From contig NZ_JAWDIR010000003.1 in assembly GCF_046156265.1 (NCBI RefSeq), forward strand, positions 102,315-166,314: a stretch of 64,000 bases of DNA. Direction: 5' to 3'. The notes below the pieces were generated by a model that was given only the letters and a program-made list of their open reading frames with translations, searched no databases and was not told the origin of the DNA. This stretch comes from CAMDHY01 sp046156265 (GTDB lineage Bacteria > Pseudomonadota > Alphaproteobacteria > Rhizobiales > Segnochrobactraceae). Positions 43,196 to 52,029 of this stretch are shown here, in pieces (the stretch's first letter is position 1; each line of letters begins with the position of its first letter). Made by a program: the position numbers and the translations under genes.

Positions 43196-44508
43196 TCCTT
43201 CTTGCCGCTCCAGGCGGAGGAGAGCGGCGTGACCGTCGCATCGGCGCCCGCCCGCGGCGGCACCTCGGCCGCTCCGGGGTGTGCCGCTTCCCGTGGCGCC
43301 ACGTCAGCCGGCGCGGGACCGGGCACCGGCATCCGCCGCTGCTCGCCCTCGACCTCGCGCAGGAGCCGCATGGCGGTGAGGAGCTGGGCCGCCGTCATCG
43401 TCTCGGCGTCGGCCGGCGTGTCCTCGCGCCGGATGGCGGCGTGGACGACGCAGAGGATCAGCACCAGCACCGCCGGCAGGAGGTCGATCGAGATCGCCCC
43501 GGCCCAGCTCGGCAGGAAGTCGCCGGCATAGCGAAGCACCGCCTCGGCGGTGGAGAGCGGCTGATAGCGGGCCGGCTCTACCGGGCCGTTGCCGATGATC
43601 GTCTGCGCCGCCTGCGACAGCGCGTTCGCCTGCGCGGCGACGGCACGCTCGACATTGTCGACGACCGCGCTCTGGCGGCCGGCGAGATCGGCCGTGCGCC
43701 CGTCGGCGGCAGGCGCGATGAAGCCCGCCGCGAGGTCGTCGGCGGCACGCTTCACGGCGGGCGCCATCGAGGTCTGCTCGAGGGCGGCGATGGTGCCGAT
43801 CAGCTTCATCGCCTCCGCCCCGAAGGCGTCGCTGCGCGCCTTGATGTCGCCCTGGGCGGAGACGAGCTCGCGCATCGCCGCCACGTGGGCGCTGCCCTCG
43901 GCATAGAGCGCGCTGACGGGGGCCGCGCTGTCGGCCACCTCCTGGCGCAGATCCTCGAGCTGGCTCGACATCTGGCTCAAGAGCTGAACGACGGTGCCCG
44001 ACCCGCCGGTGCCGGTGAGCGCGCCGCCACGTTCCGCGTCGGCGAGACGGGCGAAGCGGGTGGTGGCGAGCTCGATGTCCGGCAGCAGGCTCTGGGCGCC
44101 CAGCGCCCGGTTGTGGGAGGCGTCGAGGTCGCGGGCGTAGGCCTGCAGCGTCACCGCGAGGTGCTGCTCGACCGCGGCGGAGCCGGCGAGCGCGGCGGCG
44201 TTCAGCCACGACGACATCGCCACGATCATCACCGAGCCGAGGATCATCGCGGCGCCGAGCCAGATGCGGCTCGCCACGTCGCGCACCTGCGGCAGGAGGC
44301 GCAGCAGGAACGACCAGAACGCGTAGATCGCCACCGACACGGCGGTCGAATAGATCAGTGCCGCGAAGAAGGTGAGCGTCGGCGAGCCGTCGAGCAGGTC
44401 GCGGACGCCGAGATAGGTGTAGACGCCGGAGGCGAGCGCGAGGACACCAAGCGTCAGCCGCATGGTGAGATCGAGCCCGCGAACCCCTTCGCGCAACGCG
44501 GACGACAT
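43192..44508 (-). CDS. Membrane protein with large periplasmic coiled-coil domain, unknown function
   Basis: I do not recognise the family. The 438-residue protein has three N-terminal helices (about residues 15-35, 42-64 and 82-106), a long helical region rich in Ala, Gln, Glu and Leu (about 107-325) likely to form coiled coils, a fourth helix (about 338-360), and a 75-residue Pro/Ala-rich tail. With an inside N-terminus, the coiled-coil part lies in the periplasm and the tail in the cytosol. It is translationally coupled to the ClpP-like protein (four-base overlap), whose domain would face the same compartment. Confidence 0.75.
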   Translation of the reverse strand: MSSALREGVRGLDLTMRLTLGVLALASGVYTYLGVRDLLDGSPTLTFFAALIYSTAVSVAIYAFWSFLLRLLPQVRDVASRIWLGAAMILGSVMIVAMSSWLNAAALAGSAAVEQHLAVTLQAYARDLDASHNRALGAQSLLPDIELATTRFARLADAERGGALTGTGGSGTVVQLLSQMSSQLEDLRQEVADSAAPVSALYAEGSAHVAAMRELVSAQGDIKARSDAFGAEAMKLIGTIAALEQTSMAPAVKRAADDLAAGFIAPAADGRTADLAGRQSAVVDNVERAVAAQANALSQAAQTIIGNGPVEPARYQPLSTAEAVLRYAGDFLPSWAGAISIDLLPAVLVLILCVVHAAIRREDTPADAETMTAAQLLTAMRLLREVEGEQRRMPVPGPAPADVAPREAAHPGAAEVPPRAGADATVTPLSSAWSGKKE

Positions 44509-44649
44509 CGCGGCCTGCCTTTCCTGGGTTTCCCCGACTCTGCCGAGCTTTGCGCCGGCAATGTGACGCAGCCGGTGCCCGGAGCACGGCCGGCGTCACT
44601 CTCGCACCGCCATTCGCCGACGGCGAGCGAAGCCGTTGTTGCGGTTTAG

Positions 44650-44661
44650 GCAAACGTTTGC
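44650..44661. promoter_or_regulatory. LacI-type operator before dctP
   Basis: A perfect 12-base palindrome, GCAAACGTTTGC, lies 36 bases before the dctP start. The central CG and GCAAA half-sites are characteristic of LacI/GalR operators. A one-mismatch copy lies before the RidA-like gene at 48382. Confidence 0.7.
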
Positions 44662-44697
44662 ATACTGAGGGTTGGTTTCGCCTCTGGAGGTTCAAAA

Positions 44698-45765
44698 ATG
44701 AAAATGTTGTCCGCGGCCGCCGCCCTGTTGGCCGGCTCGCTCCTCGCCTTTCCCGCCTCGGCGCTGGAAACCGTGCGCCTGACGATGTCCTCCAGCCATC
44801 CGACCGCCGTCGCCTGGGTCGGCGCGCTGAAGACCCACGTCGTCGACAACGCCAATGCGCGCCTCGAAGCGATGGGCTCGAACTACCGCATCGAGTGGAC
44901 GGAAGCCTTCGGCGGTTCGCTCTACGACTTCAACGACACGCTGGAAGCCGTGCAGGACGGCCTCACCGACATGGGCTGGGTCGGTTCGCTGTGGGAGCCG
45001 GCGAAGCTGCCGCTGCAGAACATCATGTTCGCGACGCCCTTCGTCACCAGCGACGTCGAGCTCTCGGTCGACGTGCTGAACGAGATGAACGACTCCATCC
45101 CCGAAATGAAGGCCGAGTGGGACCGCCACAACCTCGTCTTCCTCGGCGCGACGGTGTCCGACACCTATCACCTGTTCACCAAGTTCCCGGTGAACTCGCT
45201 CGCCGATCTGCAGGGCAAGAAGATCGTCGGCGCCCCGGCGCTCGGCCCCTGGCTCGAGGGCACGGGCGCGATTCCCGTGGGCGGCGGCCTGCCGACCTTC
45301 TACCAGCAGATCCAGACCGGCGTTGCCGACGGCAGCATCATCATCCCGACCGGCGCCTTCTCGCTGAAGCTCTATGAGGTCGCGCCGCACATCACCCTCG
45401 TCGACATGGGCGTGACGACGATCGGCGGCCTCGCCGTCAACAAGGAGCGCTGGGAGAGCCTGCCGGAGGACGTGAAGAAGGTGCTGGCCGAGCTCGGCCG
45501 CGAGTACAGCTCCGTCCACGCCAAGGAGGTGGCGGCGCGCTACGAGGCCTCGCTCGAGAAGATGAAGGCGGCGGGCGCCATCATCACCGAGCTGCCGGCC
45601 GAGGAGCGCCAGAAGTGGGTCGACGGTCTCTCCAACCTCGCCAGCGCCTGGGTGGTGCAGACCGAAGCGGCCGGCCTGCCGGGCAAGGAGATCCTCGTGC
45701 GCTTCATGGCTGAGGCGCGCGAGCGCGGCGCGCAGCCGCTGCGCCAGTGGGACGAGGGGCTCTGA
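44698..45765 (+). CDS. TRAP transporter substrate-binding protein (DctP type)
   Basis: Periplasmic binding protein of 355 residues. The signal peptide MKMLSAAAALLAGSLLAFPASA is cleaved before LETVRLTMSSSHP. The DctP fold motifs include LEAVQDGLTDMGWVGSLW, YHLFTKFPVNSLADLQGKKIVGA, and the helix EEVAARYEASLEKMKAAGA-like stretch near the end (written VAARYEASLEKMKAAGAII). It probably captures an organic acid; the exact ligand is unknown. It is followed by a fused DctQM permease after a stem-loop, and preceded by a LacI-type operator. Confidence 0.9.
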   Translation: MKMLSAAAALLAGSLLAFPASALETVRLTMSSSHPTAVAWVGALKTHVVDNANARLEAMGSNYRIEWTEAFGGSLYDFNDTLEAVQDGLTDMGWVGSLWEPAKLPLQNIMFATPFVTSDVELSVDVLNEMNDSIPEMKAEWDRHNLVFLGATVSDTYHLFTKFPVNSLADLQGKKIVGAPALGPWLEGTGAIPVGGGLPTFYQQIQTGVADGSIIIPTGAFSLKLYEVAPHITLVDMGVTTIGGLAVNKERWESLPEDVKKVLAELGREYSSVHAKEVAARYEASLEKMKAAGAIITELPAEERQKWVDGLSNLASAWVVQTEAAGLPGKEILVRFMAEARERGAQPLRQWDEGL

Positions 45766-45797
45766 CGCCTCCCTCCCGCCTCACCTGACGCGACAGA

Positions 45798-45819
45798 CGG
45801 CCGGCCGCAGGGCCGGCCG
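45798..45819 (+). promoter_or_regulatory. Intercistronic stem-loop between dctP and dctQM
   Basis: CGGCCGGCC (45798-45806) pairs perfectly with GGCCGGCCG (45811-45819) around a four-base loop, without a following T tract. Such structures often stabilise the binding-protein part of the message so that it is made in excess over the permease. Confidence 0.6.
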
Positions 45820-45837
45820 CTCACTTTCGGGATCTTC

Positions 45838-47799
45838 ATGCGCACAGCCGAGACGACGCCGACCTCCCGTTCTCTCGCCGATGCCCTCGTCGGCGGCTCG
45901 GCGCGGCTGTGCGCCGGCATCAGTGCCACCTGGATCTTCGCGCTGATGGTGCTGATCTGCACCGACGTGGTGCTGCGCTCCTTCTTCAACGCGCCGCTGA
46001 TGGGCGTGCCGGAGGTGGTGGCGCTGTCGGTGCCGGGCATCGTCTTCCTCGCCGCCGGCCAGGCGGTGCGCACCGGCCGCTTCCTGCGTGCCGACTTCCT
46101 CTACGCCCCGTTCCTGCGCCGCTACCCGCAGGCCGGCGCGGTGCTGTCGCTGCTTTACGACGCCGCCGGCCTGGTGATCTTCTGGAAGGTGACGGAGGGC
46201 GTCTGGCCGCGCTTCGCCACCGCCTGGACGACCGACGAGTTCTTCGGCGCCGTCGGTGCCTTCAGCGCGCCGGTGTGGCCGTTCATGGGGGCGATGCTCG
46301 TCGGCTGCGCCCTGATGACCGTGCAGTTCGCCGCCCTCTTCGTCGTCGACCTGATGCGGGTCGTCGCACCGGGAGCCGCTCCGGCGTCCACGGAGACGGG
46401 CCCGGCGAGCCATCCCCTGCGCGGCTGGGCGGCGCTCGCCGCCTTTCTCCTCGTCGTCGGCGCCGGCCTCTACGCCCTCCTCTACGGCGACCTGTCGCCG
46501 GTGGGGATCGGCTTCGTCGCCATCGGCGGCATGCTGCTCCTGGTGCTGTGCGGCCTCCACATCGCGACCGCGCTGCTCGTCCTCTCCTTCTTCGGCATCT
46601 GGATGGTGCGCGGCAGCCCCGCCATCGCCGACCGGTCGCTGTCGCTCGCCGCCCTCGGCTCGATCAGCTCCTACTCGTTCGGCGTCATCCCGCTGTTCAT
46701 CCTGATGGGGCTGCTCGTCGACATCGCCAATGTCGGCCGCGACGCCTTCGCGGTGGCCGCCAACCTGCTCCGGCGGGTGCGCGGCGGCCTCGGCATCGCC
46801 ACCGTCTTCGCCAACGCGGTGTTCGCCGCCATCACCGGCTCGTCGATCGCCTCGGCCGCGGTGTTCACCCGCGTCGCCACCCCGCAGATGATCAGCCACG
46901 GCTATTCGAAGCGCTTCGCCGTCGGCGTCGTCGCCGGCTCGTCGGTGCTCGGCATGCTGATCCCGCCGAGCCTGCTCCTCATCGTCTACGGACTGATCGC
47001 CGAGGTCTCGGTCGGCCGGCTGTTCACCGCCGCGATCCTCCCCGGCCTGCTGCTCGCCGGCACCTTCTCGCTGATGATCTTCCTGATGGCCCGCTTCACG
47101 CCCGGCCAGATCGGCCAGCCGCGCATCGCCGACGACGTCGAGACGATCACGCTCGGCGAGTTCGCCGGCAAGCTCCTGCCGATCGTGCTTCTGGTCGCGG
47201 TGGTGCTCGGCGGCATCTACACCGGCTACTTCACGCCGACGGAGTCCGGTGCGGTCGGAGCGGCCGGGGCGCTGATCATCGCACTCGCCCGCCGCAGCCT
47301 AGACTGGAAGAAGTTCGGCAAGATCCTCGTCGAGTGCGCCGAGATCTCCGCCTCGATCCTCGTCCTGATCGTCGCGGCCAATCTCTACAGCCGCATGCTG
47401 ACGCTGACCGGCATCCCGCAGGCGGTGTCGGGCTATATCGTCGCCGCCGAGCTGGGCATGTTCGCCTTCCTCGCCGTCTATCTGCTGATCCTGATCGTGC
47501 TCGGGATGTTCCTCGACTCGGTGTCGATCATGCTGGTGGTGCTGCCGCTGATGCTGCCGGTCGTCAGCGCGCTCGGCGGCGACCTCATCTGGTTCGGCAT
47601 CGTCACGACGATCGCGGTGGAGATCGGGCTTTTGACACCACCGTTCGGGCTCGCGGCCTATGTGGTGAAGGGGACGCTGCCGGAGGGCTCGGCGACGCTC
47701 AACGAGATCTTCGCCGGCTCGCTGCCCTTCGTCGGTGCGATGATCCTCGTCACCATCATCGTGATGGCGTTCCCGATCCTCAGCCTGGCACTGCTCTGA
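45838..47799 (+). CDS. TRAP transporter fused small/large permease (DctQM)
   Basis: Inner-membrane protein of 653 residues combining both TRAP membrane subunits. The first 180 residues are the four-helix DctQ part (FALMVLICTDVVLRSFFNAPLMGVPEVV, WPFMGAMLVGC). After a short polar linker, residues from about 215 on are DctM, with SYSFGVIPLFILMG, FAAITGSSIASAAVFTRVATPQM, GSSVLGMLIPPSLLLIVYG and YTGYFTPTESGAVGA. Transport is driven by a sodium or proton gradient and depends on the binding protein encoded upstream. Confidence 0.93.
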   Translation: MRTAETTPTSRSLADALVGGSARLCAGISATWIFALMVLICTDVVLRSFFNAPLMGVPEVVALSVPGIVFLAAGQAVRTGRFLRADFLYAPFLRRYPQAGAVLSLLYDAAGLVIFWKVTEGVWPRFATAWTTDEFFGAVGAFSAPVWPFMGAMLVGCALMTVQFAALFVVDLMRVVAPGAAPASTETGPASHPLRGWAALAAFLLVVGAGLYALLYGDLSPVGIGFVAIGGMLLLVLCGLHIATALLVLSFFGIWMVRGSPAIADRSLSLAALGSISSYSFGVIPLFILMGLLVDIANVGRDAFAVAANLLRRVRGGLGIATVFANAVFAAITGSSIASAAVFTRVATPQMISHGYSKRFAVGVVAGSSVLGMLIPPSLLLIVYGLIAEVSVGRLFTAAILPGLLLAGTFSLMIFLMARFTPGQIGQPRIADDVETITLGEFAGKLLPIVLLVAVVLGGIYTGYFTPTESGAVGAAGALIIALARRSLDWKKFGKILVECAEISASILVLIVAANLYSRMLTLTGIPQAVSGYIVAAELGMFAFLAVYLLILIVLGMFLDSVSIMLVVLPLMLPVVSALGGDLIWFGIVTTIAVEIGLLTPPFGLAAYVVKGTLPEGSATLNEIFAGSLPFVGAMILVTIIVMAFPILSLALL

Positions 47800-47801
47800 T
47801 C

Positions 47802-47827
47802 GCCCGGCGGCGGAGCCGCCGCCGGGC
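47802..47827. terminator. Bidirectional hairpin between dctQM and the RidA-like gene
   Basis: GCCCGGCGGCGG (47802-47813) is the exact complement of CCGCCGCCGGGC (47816-47827). It sits between two convergent stop codons and could end transcription from both sides; the T tract is weak (CTTCG). Confidence 0.6.
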
Positions 47828-47841
47828 CTTCGATATTGGCG

Positions 47842-48306
47842 TCAGCCCTTCTTCGGGTAGACGGCCATCACCTCGATCTCGATGCGGGCGCCCGGCGTCG
47901 ACAGCTGGTTGACGCAGATCGTCGTGCTCGCCGGCGACCAGTCGCCGAGGAACTCCTTCAGCGTCCCCGTCATCACCTCGATCTCGCGCATGTCAGTGAG
48001 GAACTTCGTGATCTTCACGACGTCCGTCCAGGTCAGGCCCTCGTGCTCGAGGATCGACTGGATCGTCCGCATCGCCCGCCGCGTCTGCTCGCGGATGTCG
48101 TTCGGGTGGTCGTGCTCCGACCAGTCGTGCGGGTGCTTGTGGTAGAGCGGCGACGGCGTCGCGCCGGAGATGAACAACAGGTCGCCCGGCGCCTCGACGC
48201 GGATCGCCGGCGCATAGGGCATGTCGGCGACCCGGCTCGGGTCGGTGTGGATCTCGCCGATGCCGGCGTTGGTGGGCGAGGTGCGGTAGGCGGCGGGTCG
48301 CGTCAC
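47842..48306 (-). CDS. RidA/YjgF-family protein without the catalytic arginine
   Basis: Protein of 154 residues with the RidA fold: IRVEAPGDLLFISGATP near the start and EQTRRAMRTIQSILEHEGLTWTDVVKITKFLTDM in the middle, ending RIEIEVMAVYP. The residue aligned with the imine-deaminase Arg105 lies in DWSPASTTICV and is Ser or Thr, so this belongs to a subgroup without that activity. The GTG at 48304-48306 is the best start, since an ATG further in would cut the first strand. It faces the TRAP operon and has its own LacI-type operator 76 bases upstream, which suggests a shared pathway. Confidence 0.82.
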   Translation of the reverse strand: MTRPAAYRTSPTNAGIGEIHTDPSRVADMPYAPAIRVEAPGDLLFISGATPSPLYHKHPHDWSEHDHPNDIREQTRRAMRTIQSILEHEGLTWTDVVKITKFLTDMREIEVMTGTLKEFLGDWSPASTTICVNQLSTPGARIEIEVMAVYPKKG

Positions 48307-48381
48307 GGCGGCGGCCTTTCTGAAGGCGTTGCGGAAATCGTCGGGCCGGCGAATAGCTGCCGTCCCGCGGCCGAGCGTCGT

Positions 48382-48393
48382 GCAAACGATTGC
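48382..48393. promoter_or_regulatory. LacI-type operator before the RidA-like gene
   Basis: GCAAACGATTGC matches the perfect palindrome before dctP (44650) at 11 of 12 positions. It lies in the 188-base gap between the PLP-enzyme gene and the RidA-like gene, 76 bases from the latter's start. Confidence 0.6.
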
Positions 48394-48494
48394 TCGGCCT
48401 CTGACCGCTTTGTGCCATGCCCCGGAGCCATCGATCAACGCGTTCCGCCAAGCGGGGGGCGTCACCGATCTCGGCTCAGGCGGCCCGGGGCGCC

Positions 48495-49655
48495 TCAGTT
48501 GCCGTGTGCCGCCTTGAGTGCCGTGTCGAGGTCGCGGAAGAGGTCGTCCGGGTCCTCGATGCCGGTCGACAGCCTGAGCAGGTCCGGCGGGCACGGCGTG
48601 CCGGCGCCCTCGATCGAGGCGCGGTGCTCGATCAGGCTTTCGACGCCGCCGAGCGAGGTCGCCCGCCGCCAGAGCTCGACCTTCGCCGCCGTGGCGATCG
48701 CGGCCGTCGCCCCGCCCGTGACCTGCACCGACAGCATGTAGCCGAAGCCGTTCTCCATCTGCCGCACTGCCACGTCGTGGCCGGGGTGCTGCGGCAGGCC
48801 CGGATAGAGCACGCGGGCGACGTGCGGGTGCGCCGAAAGCCGCGTCGCGAGGTCCATCGCGCCGGCCGCCTGGGCCGCCGCCCTGAGCGGAAACGTGCGC
48901 AGGCCCCGCGTCAGCAAAAACGCCTCGAAGGGCCCGAGGATCGCCCCGTGCGTCGAGCGGACGCGGCGGATGCGCGCCCAGAACTCATCGTCCACGGCCG
49001 CCGCCAGCACGCCGCCGACGACGTCGGAATGGCCGTTCAGGATCTTCGTCGCCGAGTGCATGACGATGTCGGCGCCGAGCGCGAGCGGGCGGGTGTGGAA
49101 GGGCGAGGCGGCGGTCGAATCGACCGCGAGCCGCGCGCCGGCAGCGTGGGCGATCTCCGCCACCGCGGCGATGTCGACGATCGTCCACAGCGGGTTCGAC
49201 GGCGTCTCCGCCCAGATAAGCTTCGTCCGCCCCGGATGCACCGCGGCCCGCACCGCCGCGAGGTCGTCCATCTCGACGAAGTCGACCGTGATGCCATAGC
49301 GGCCCGCATCGTTCGCAAGCCAGTTGCGCAGGGCCCAGTACATCACGCGGGGCGCCACCACATGGTCGCCCGCCTCGAGCGCCAGCACGACGGCGGTTGC
49401 CGCGGCCATGCCGGAGCCGAACAAGAGCGCGCCCGCCTCCGCGTCCTCGAGCATGGCGATGACGCTCTCGGCCTCGCGCACCGTGGCGTTGTCCGGCCGG
49501 CCGTAGACGTAGCCGGTCGAATAGGCGTTGTCGGGATCGCGCAGGTAGGTGGTGGCGACGTGGATCGGCGGCACCACCGCATGGGTGACGGAATCGATGT
49601 GCCCCATCGCCTGCGCCGCCAGGCTGCGCTTCGACCAGTTCCGCCCGTCCGCCAT
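48495..49655 (-). CDS. Cys/Met metabolism PLP-dependent enzyme (cystathionine gamma-synthase/lyase family)
   Basis: Fold-type I PLP enzyme of 386 residues, the usual length. The Lys that binds PLP is in VMHSATKILNGHSDVVGG; YGRPDNATVREAE holds the neighbouring-subunit Tyr/Arg phosphate contact; AETPSNPLW and VDSTAASPF hold the ring-binding Asp; and SLGGVESLIEHRAS is the substrate carboxylate region. Gamma-synthase, gamma-lyase and beta-lyase members look alike here, so the reaction is not resolved. The ATG at 49653-49655 has GGAG ten bases upstream, better placed than for a GTG two codons earlier. The RidA-like gene follows on the same strand. Confidence 0.88.
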   Translation of the reverse strand: MADGRNWSKRSLAAQAMGHIDSVTHAVVPPIHVATTYLRDPDNAYSTGYVYGRPDNATVREAESVIAMLEDAEAGALLFGSGMAAATAVVLALEAGDHVVAPRVMYWALRNWLANDAGRYGITVDFVEMDDLAAVRAAVHPGRTKLIWAETPSNPLWTIVDIAAVAEIAHAAGARLAVDSTAASPFHTRPLALGADIVMHSATKILNGHSDVVGGVLAAAVDDEFWARIRRVRSTHGAILGPFEAFLLTRGLRTFPLRAAAQAAGAMDLATRLSAHPHVARVLYPGLPQHPGHDVAVRQMENGFGYMLSVQVTGGATAAIATAAKVELWRRATSLGGVESLIEHRASIEGAGTPCPPDLLRLSTGIEDPDDLFRDLDTALKAAHGN

Positions 49656-49776
49656 GAACACCGTACTCCAACACCGTGGCCGCGGGACCGCGGCGCCGAT
49701 GTCACCTTTTCACGGCGTCCGGCCGCGTTCCAGTCCGCCGCCCGTCGAAGTCACGGCTCGCCGCCGACCGCCCCCA

Positions 49777-49814
49777 TCGGACCTTGGTCCGAGCGAGCGA
49801 CGGCCGTGGTCCGA
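49777..49814 (+). promoter_or_regulatory. Palindromic site and half-site before the histidine kinase gene
   Basis: TCGGACC-TT-GGTCCGA at 49777-49792 has perfect seven-base arms. A second TGGTCCGA at 49807-49814 repeats the right arm exactly 22 bases (two helical turns) further on. The kinase ATG is at 49853. Related palindromes lie at 52683 and 53546. Confidence 0.6.
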
Positions 49815-49852
49815 TTGTGAACGCTTCCCGAGGCGACTAGCGTCGATGCAGG

Positions 49853-51262
49853 ATGGCGGGACTTTTGGCCGGAACGATCGCACGAGGACGGGAGGGGCTC
49901 GAACGGCTCAGCCTGACGGCGCGCTTTGCCCTGACGGCGAGCAGCGTTCTCTTCATCACCGCCCTCATCGGCGGCGTCTGGGTGACGGAGATCATTTCGC
50001 GCAGCGCCGTCGCCAGCACCGCCGGTGCGACGGCCCTGTTCATGGAAAGCATCATCGGGCCGCTGACGCAGGAGCTGGAAGACGCCGACACCCTGTCGAT
50101 CGGCCCGATCCTGGCGATCGAGGAGGTGATGGAGACGAGCGCCCTCGGCCAGCGGGTGGTGTCGGTGAAGATCTGGAAGCCAGGCGGCCTCGTCGCCTAC
50201 GCCGAGAACAACGATCTGATCGGCCAGCGCTTTCCGGTTTCGGCAAACCTCGCGCGGGCGTTCGCCGGCGAGATCGTCGCCGAGCTCGACCAGCTCGACG
50301 ACATCGAGAGCGCCGGCGAGCGCGCCACGGGGCTGCCGCTTCTGGAAATCTACAGCCCGATCCGCAAGCCGTGGTCCGGCGAGGTGATCGCCGTCGGCGA
50401 GTTCTACGAGGACGCCACCCCCCTCAACACGACGCTGCGGGATGCGCGCGTCCACACCTGGCTCATCGTGCTCGCCATGGCGGTGCTGCTCGGCGCCACG
50501 CTGCTCGGCATCGTCCACCGGGCGAGCACCGTCATCGACCAGCAGCGCCATGCCCTCCGGATGCGCGCCGAGGAGGCGGAGCGGGTCTCCCAGCAGAACC
50601 GCATGCTGCGGCTGCGCGTCGAACGGGCGGCGGGCCGGGCGGCGGAGATGAACGAGCGCTTCCTGCGGCGCATCAGCGCCGACCTCCACGACGGCCCGGC
50701 CCAGCTGATCAGCCTCGCGGCGCTCCGCCTCGGTGGCCTCGCAAAGGCGGAGGACGCCGAGGTGCGGCGCGCCGAGCAGCTCGTCGTCAAGCAGGCGCTC
50801 GACGAGGCGATGCGAGACATCCGGGCGATCTGCAGCGGCCTGTCGCTGCCCGAGATCGAGCAGGCGCCACTCGGCGGCGTCATCGCCGACGCCGTCCGCA
50901 CCCACGAGCACTACACCGCCACGACTGTCGCCCTCGCCGTCGGCGACCTGCCGGCCACCGTGACGCCGGCCGTGAAGATCTGCGCCTTCCGCTTCGTCCA
51001 GGAAGGCCTCAACAACGCCTTCCGCCACGCGGCTGGCGTCGGTCAGCGGGTGGAGGCCGGCATGGACGGTGCGATGCTGACGGTGACGGTGGCGAACGCC
51101 CCGGCCGACGGTGCGGCGACGGCGGCAGACGGCGGCGGGCTCGGACTGTCCGGCCTGCGCGAGCGTGTCGAAAGCCTCGGCGGCAGCTTCTCGTTCGAGG
51201 CGCCCGAGGATGGAGAGGTGCGGATGACGATGACGATCGGGCCAGGGGCCGGCCATGGTTGA
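49853..51262 (+). CDS. NarL/DegS-type sensor histidine kinase
   Basis: Membrane histidine kinase of 469 residues. Two helices (about 25-47 and 200-222) enclose a periplasmic sensor domain of about 150 residues. The HisKA_3 phosphoacceptor is His279 in RISADLHDGPAQLISLAALRLG, and the ATPase domain follows with RFVQEGLNNAFRHA (N box) and GGGLGLSGLRERVESLGGSF (G box). A coiled coil links the second helix to the kinase core. The start of the response regulator gene overlaps its end by eight bases. The signal sensed is unknown. The palindrome 60 bases upstream suggests autoregulation. Confidence 0.92.
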   Translation: MAGLLAGTIARGREGLERLSLTARFALTASSVLFITALIGGVWVTEIISRSAVASTAGATALFMESIIGPLTQELEDADTLSIGPILAIEEVMETSALGQRVVSVKIWKPGGLVAYAENNDLIGQRFPVSANLARAFAGEIVAELDQLDDIESAGERATGLPLLEIYSPIRKPWSGEVIAVGEFYEDATPLNTTLRDARVHTWLIVLAMAVLLGATLLGIVHRASTVIDQQRHALRMRAEEAERVSQQNRMLRLRVERAAGRAAEMNERFLRRISADLHDGPAQLISLAALRLGGLAKAEDAEVRRAEQLVVKQALDEAMRDIRAICSGLSLPEIEQAPLGGVIADAVRTHEHYTATTVALAVGDLPATVTPAVKICAFRFVQEGLNNAFRHAAGVGQRVEAGMDGAMLTVTVANAPADGAATAADGGGLGLSGLRERVESLGGSFSFEAPEDGEVRMTMTIGPGAGHG

Positions 51263-51959
51263 TCCCGACACGTCCGATCGCGGCACGCTTGAGGGCGGAC
51301 CGCGGGGACCGATCACCGTCGTGGTGGTCGACGACCACCCGCTCTACCGCAGCGGCGTCGTGCGCACGCTCGCCGACGACGGCCGCTTCGCCGTGCTGGC
51401 GGAGGGATCGAGCGCCGCCGAGGCGGTGGAGCTCGCCCGCACCCACGCCCCGATGGTGATCCTGCTCGACATCTCGATGCCCGGCAACGGCGTCGAGGCG
51501 GCCCGGCAGATCGCCACGGTCGCGCCCGGCGTTCACGTCGCCATGCTGACGGTCTCGGAGACCGACGACGACATCATGGCGGCGCTGCAGGCCGGGGCGA
51601 AGGGTTATCTCTTGAAGGGCGTCGGCGCCGACGACCTCGTCTCGATCGTCGCCGGCATCGCCGCGGGCGAATCCTACGTTTCGCCCGGCCTCGCCGCCCG
51701 CCTGCTGGTCAGCCTGAACGCCAAGGGCAGCGCTCCGGCGGCGGCGCCATCGCCGCTCGGCGGACTGACGGCGCGCGAGGAGCAGATTCTGCGCCTCGTG
51801 GCCCAGGGCCTCAGCAACAAGGAGGTCGGCCGCAAGCTCGCGCTGCAGGAAAAGACCGTGAAGCACTACATGACGAACATCCTGCAGAAGCTGCACGCCC
51901 GGAACCGCGTCGAGGCCGCCATGATGGCCCGCGAGGCGTGGCAGCCGAAGCAGGGCTGA
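51255..51959 (+). CDS. NarL/LuxR-family response regulator
   Basis: Two-domain regulator of 234 residues. The receiver has acidic Asp26/Asp27 (VVVVDDHPLYRSG), phosphoacceptor Asp72 (LLDISMPG), a Thr in MLTVSE and Lys in KGYLLKG. The C-terminal GerE-type helix-turn-helix is LTAREEQILRLVAQGLSNKEVGRKLALQEKTVKHYMTNILQKL (positions about 173-215). It is the obvious partner of the overlapping kinase gene. The palindrome upstream of the kinase and of two later genes is a good candidate for its binding site. Confidence 0.93.
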   Translation: MVDPDTSDRGTLEGGPRGPITVVVVDDHPLYRSGVVRTLADDGRFAVLAEGSSAAEAVELARTHAPMVILLDISMPGNGVEAARQIATVAPGVHVAMLTVSETDDDIMAALQAGAKGYLLKGVGADDLVSIVAGIAAGESYVSPGLAARLLVSLNAKGSAPAAAPSPLGGLTAREEQILRLVAQGLSNKEVGRKLALQEKTVKHYMTNILQKLHARNRVEAAMMAREAWQPKQG

Positions 51960-52029
51960 ACCGCAGCCGGCGTGAGATCGGCGCCCGTGCCCGTCCTCGC
52001 TGCGCGCATCGGCGCGAGCCGACCGGTCG

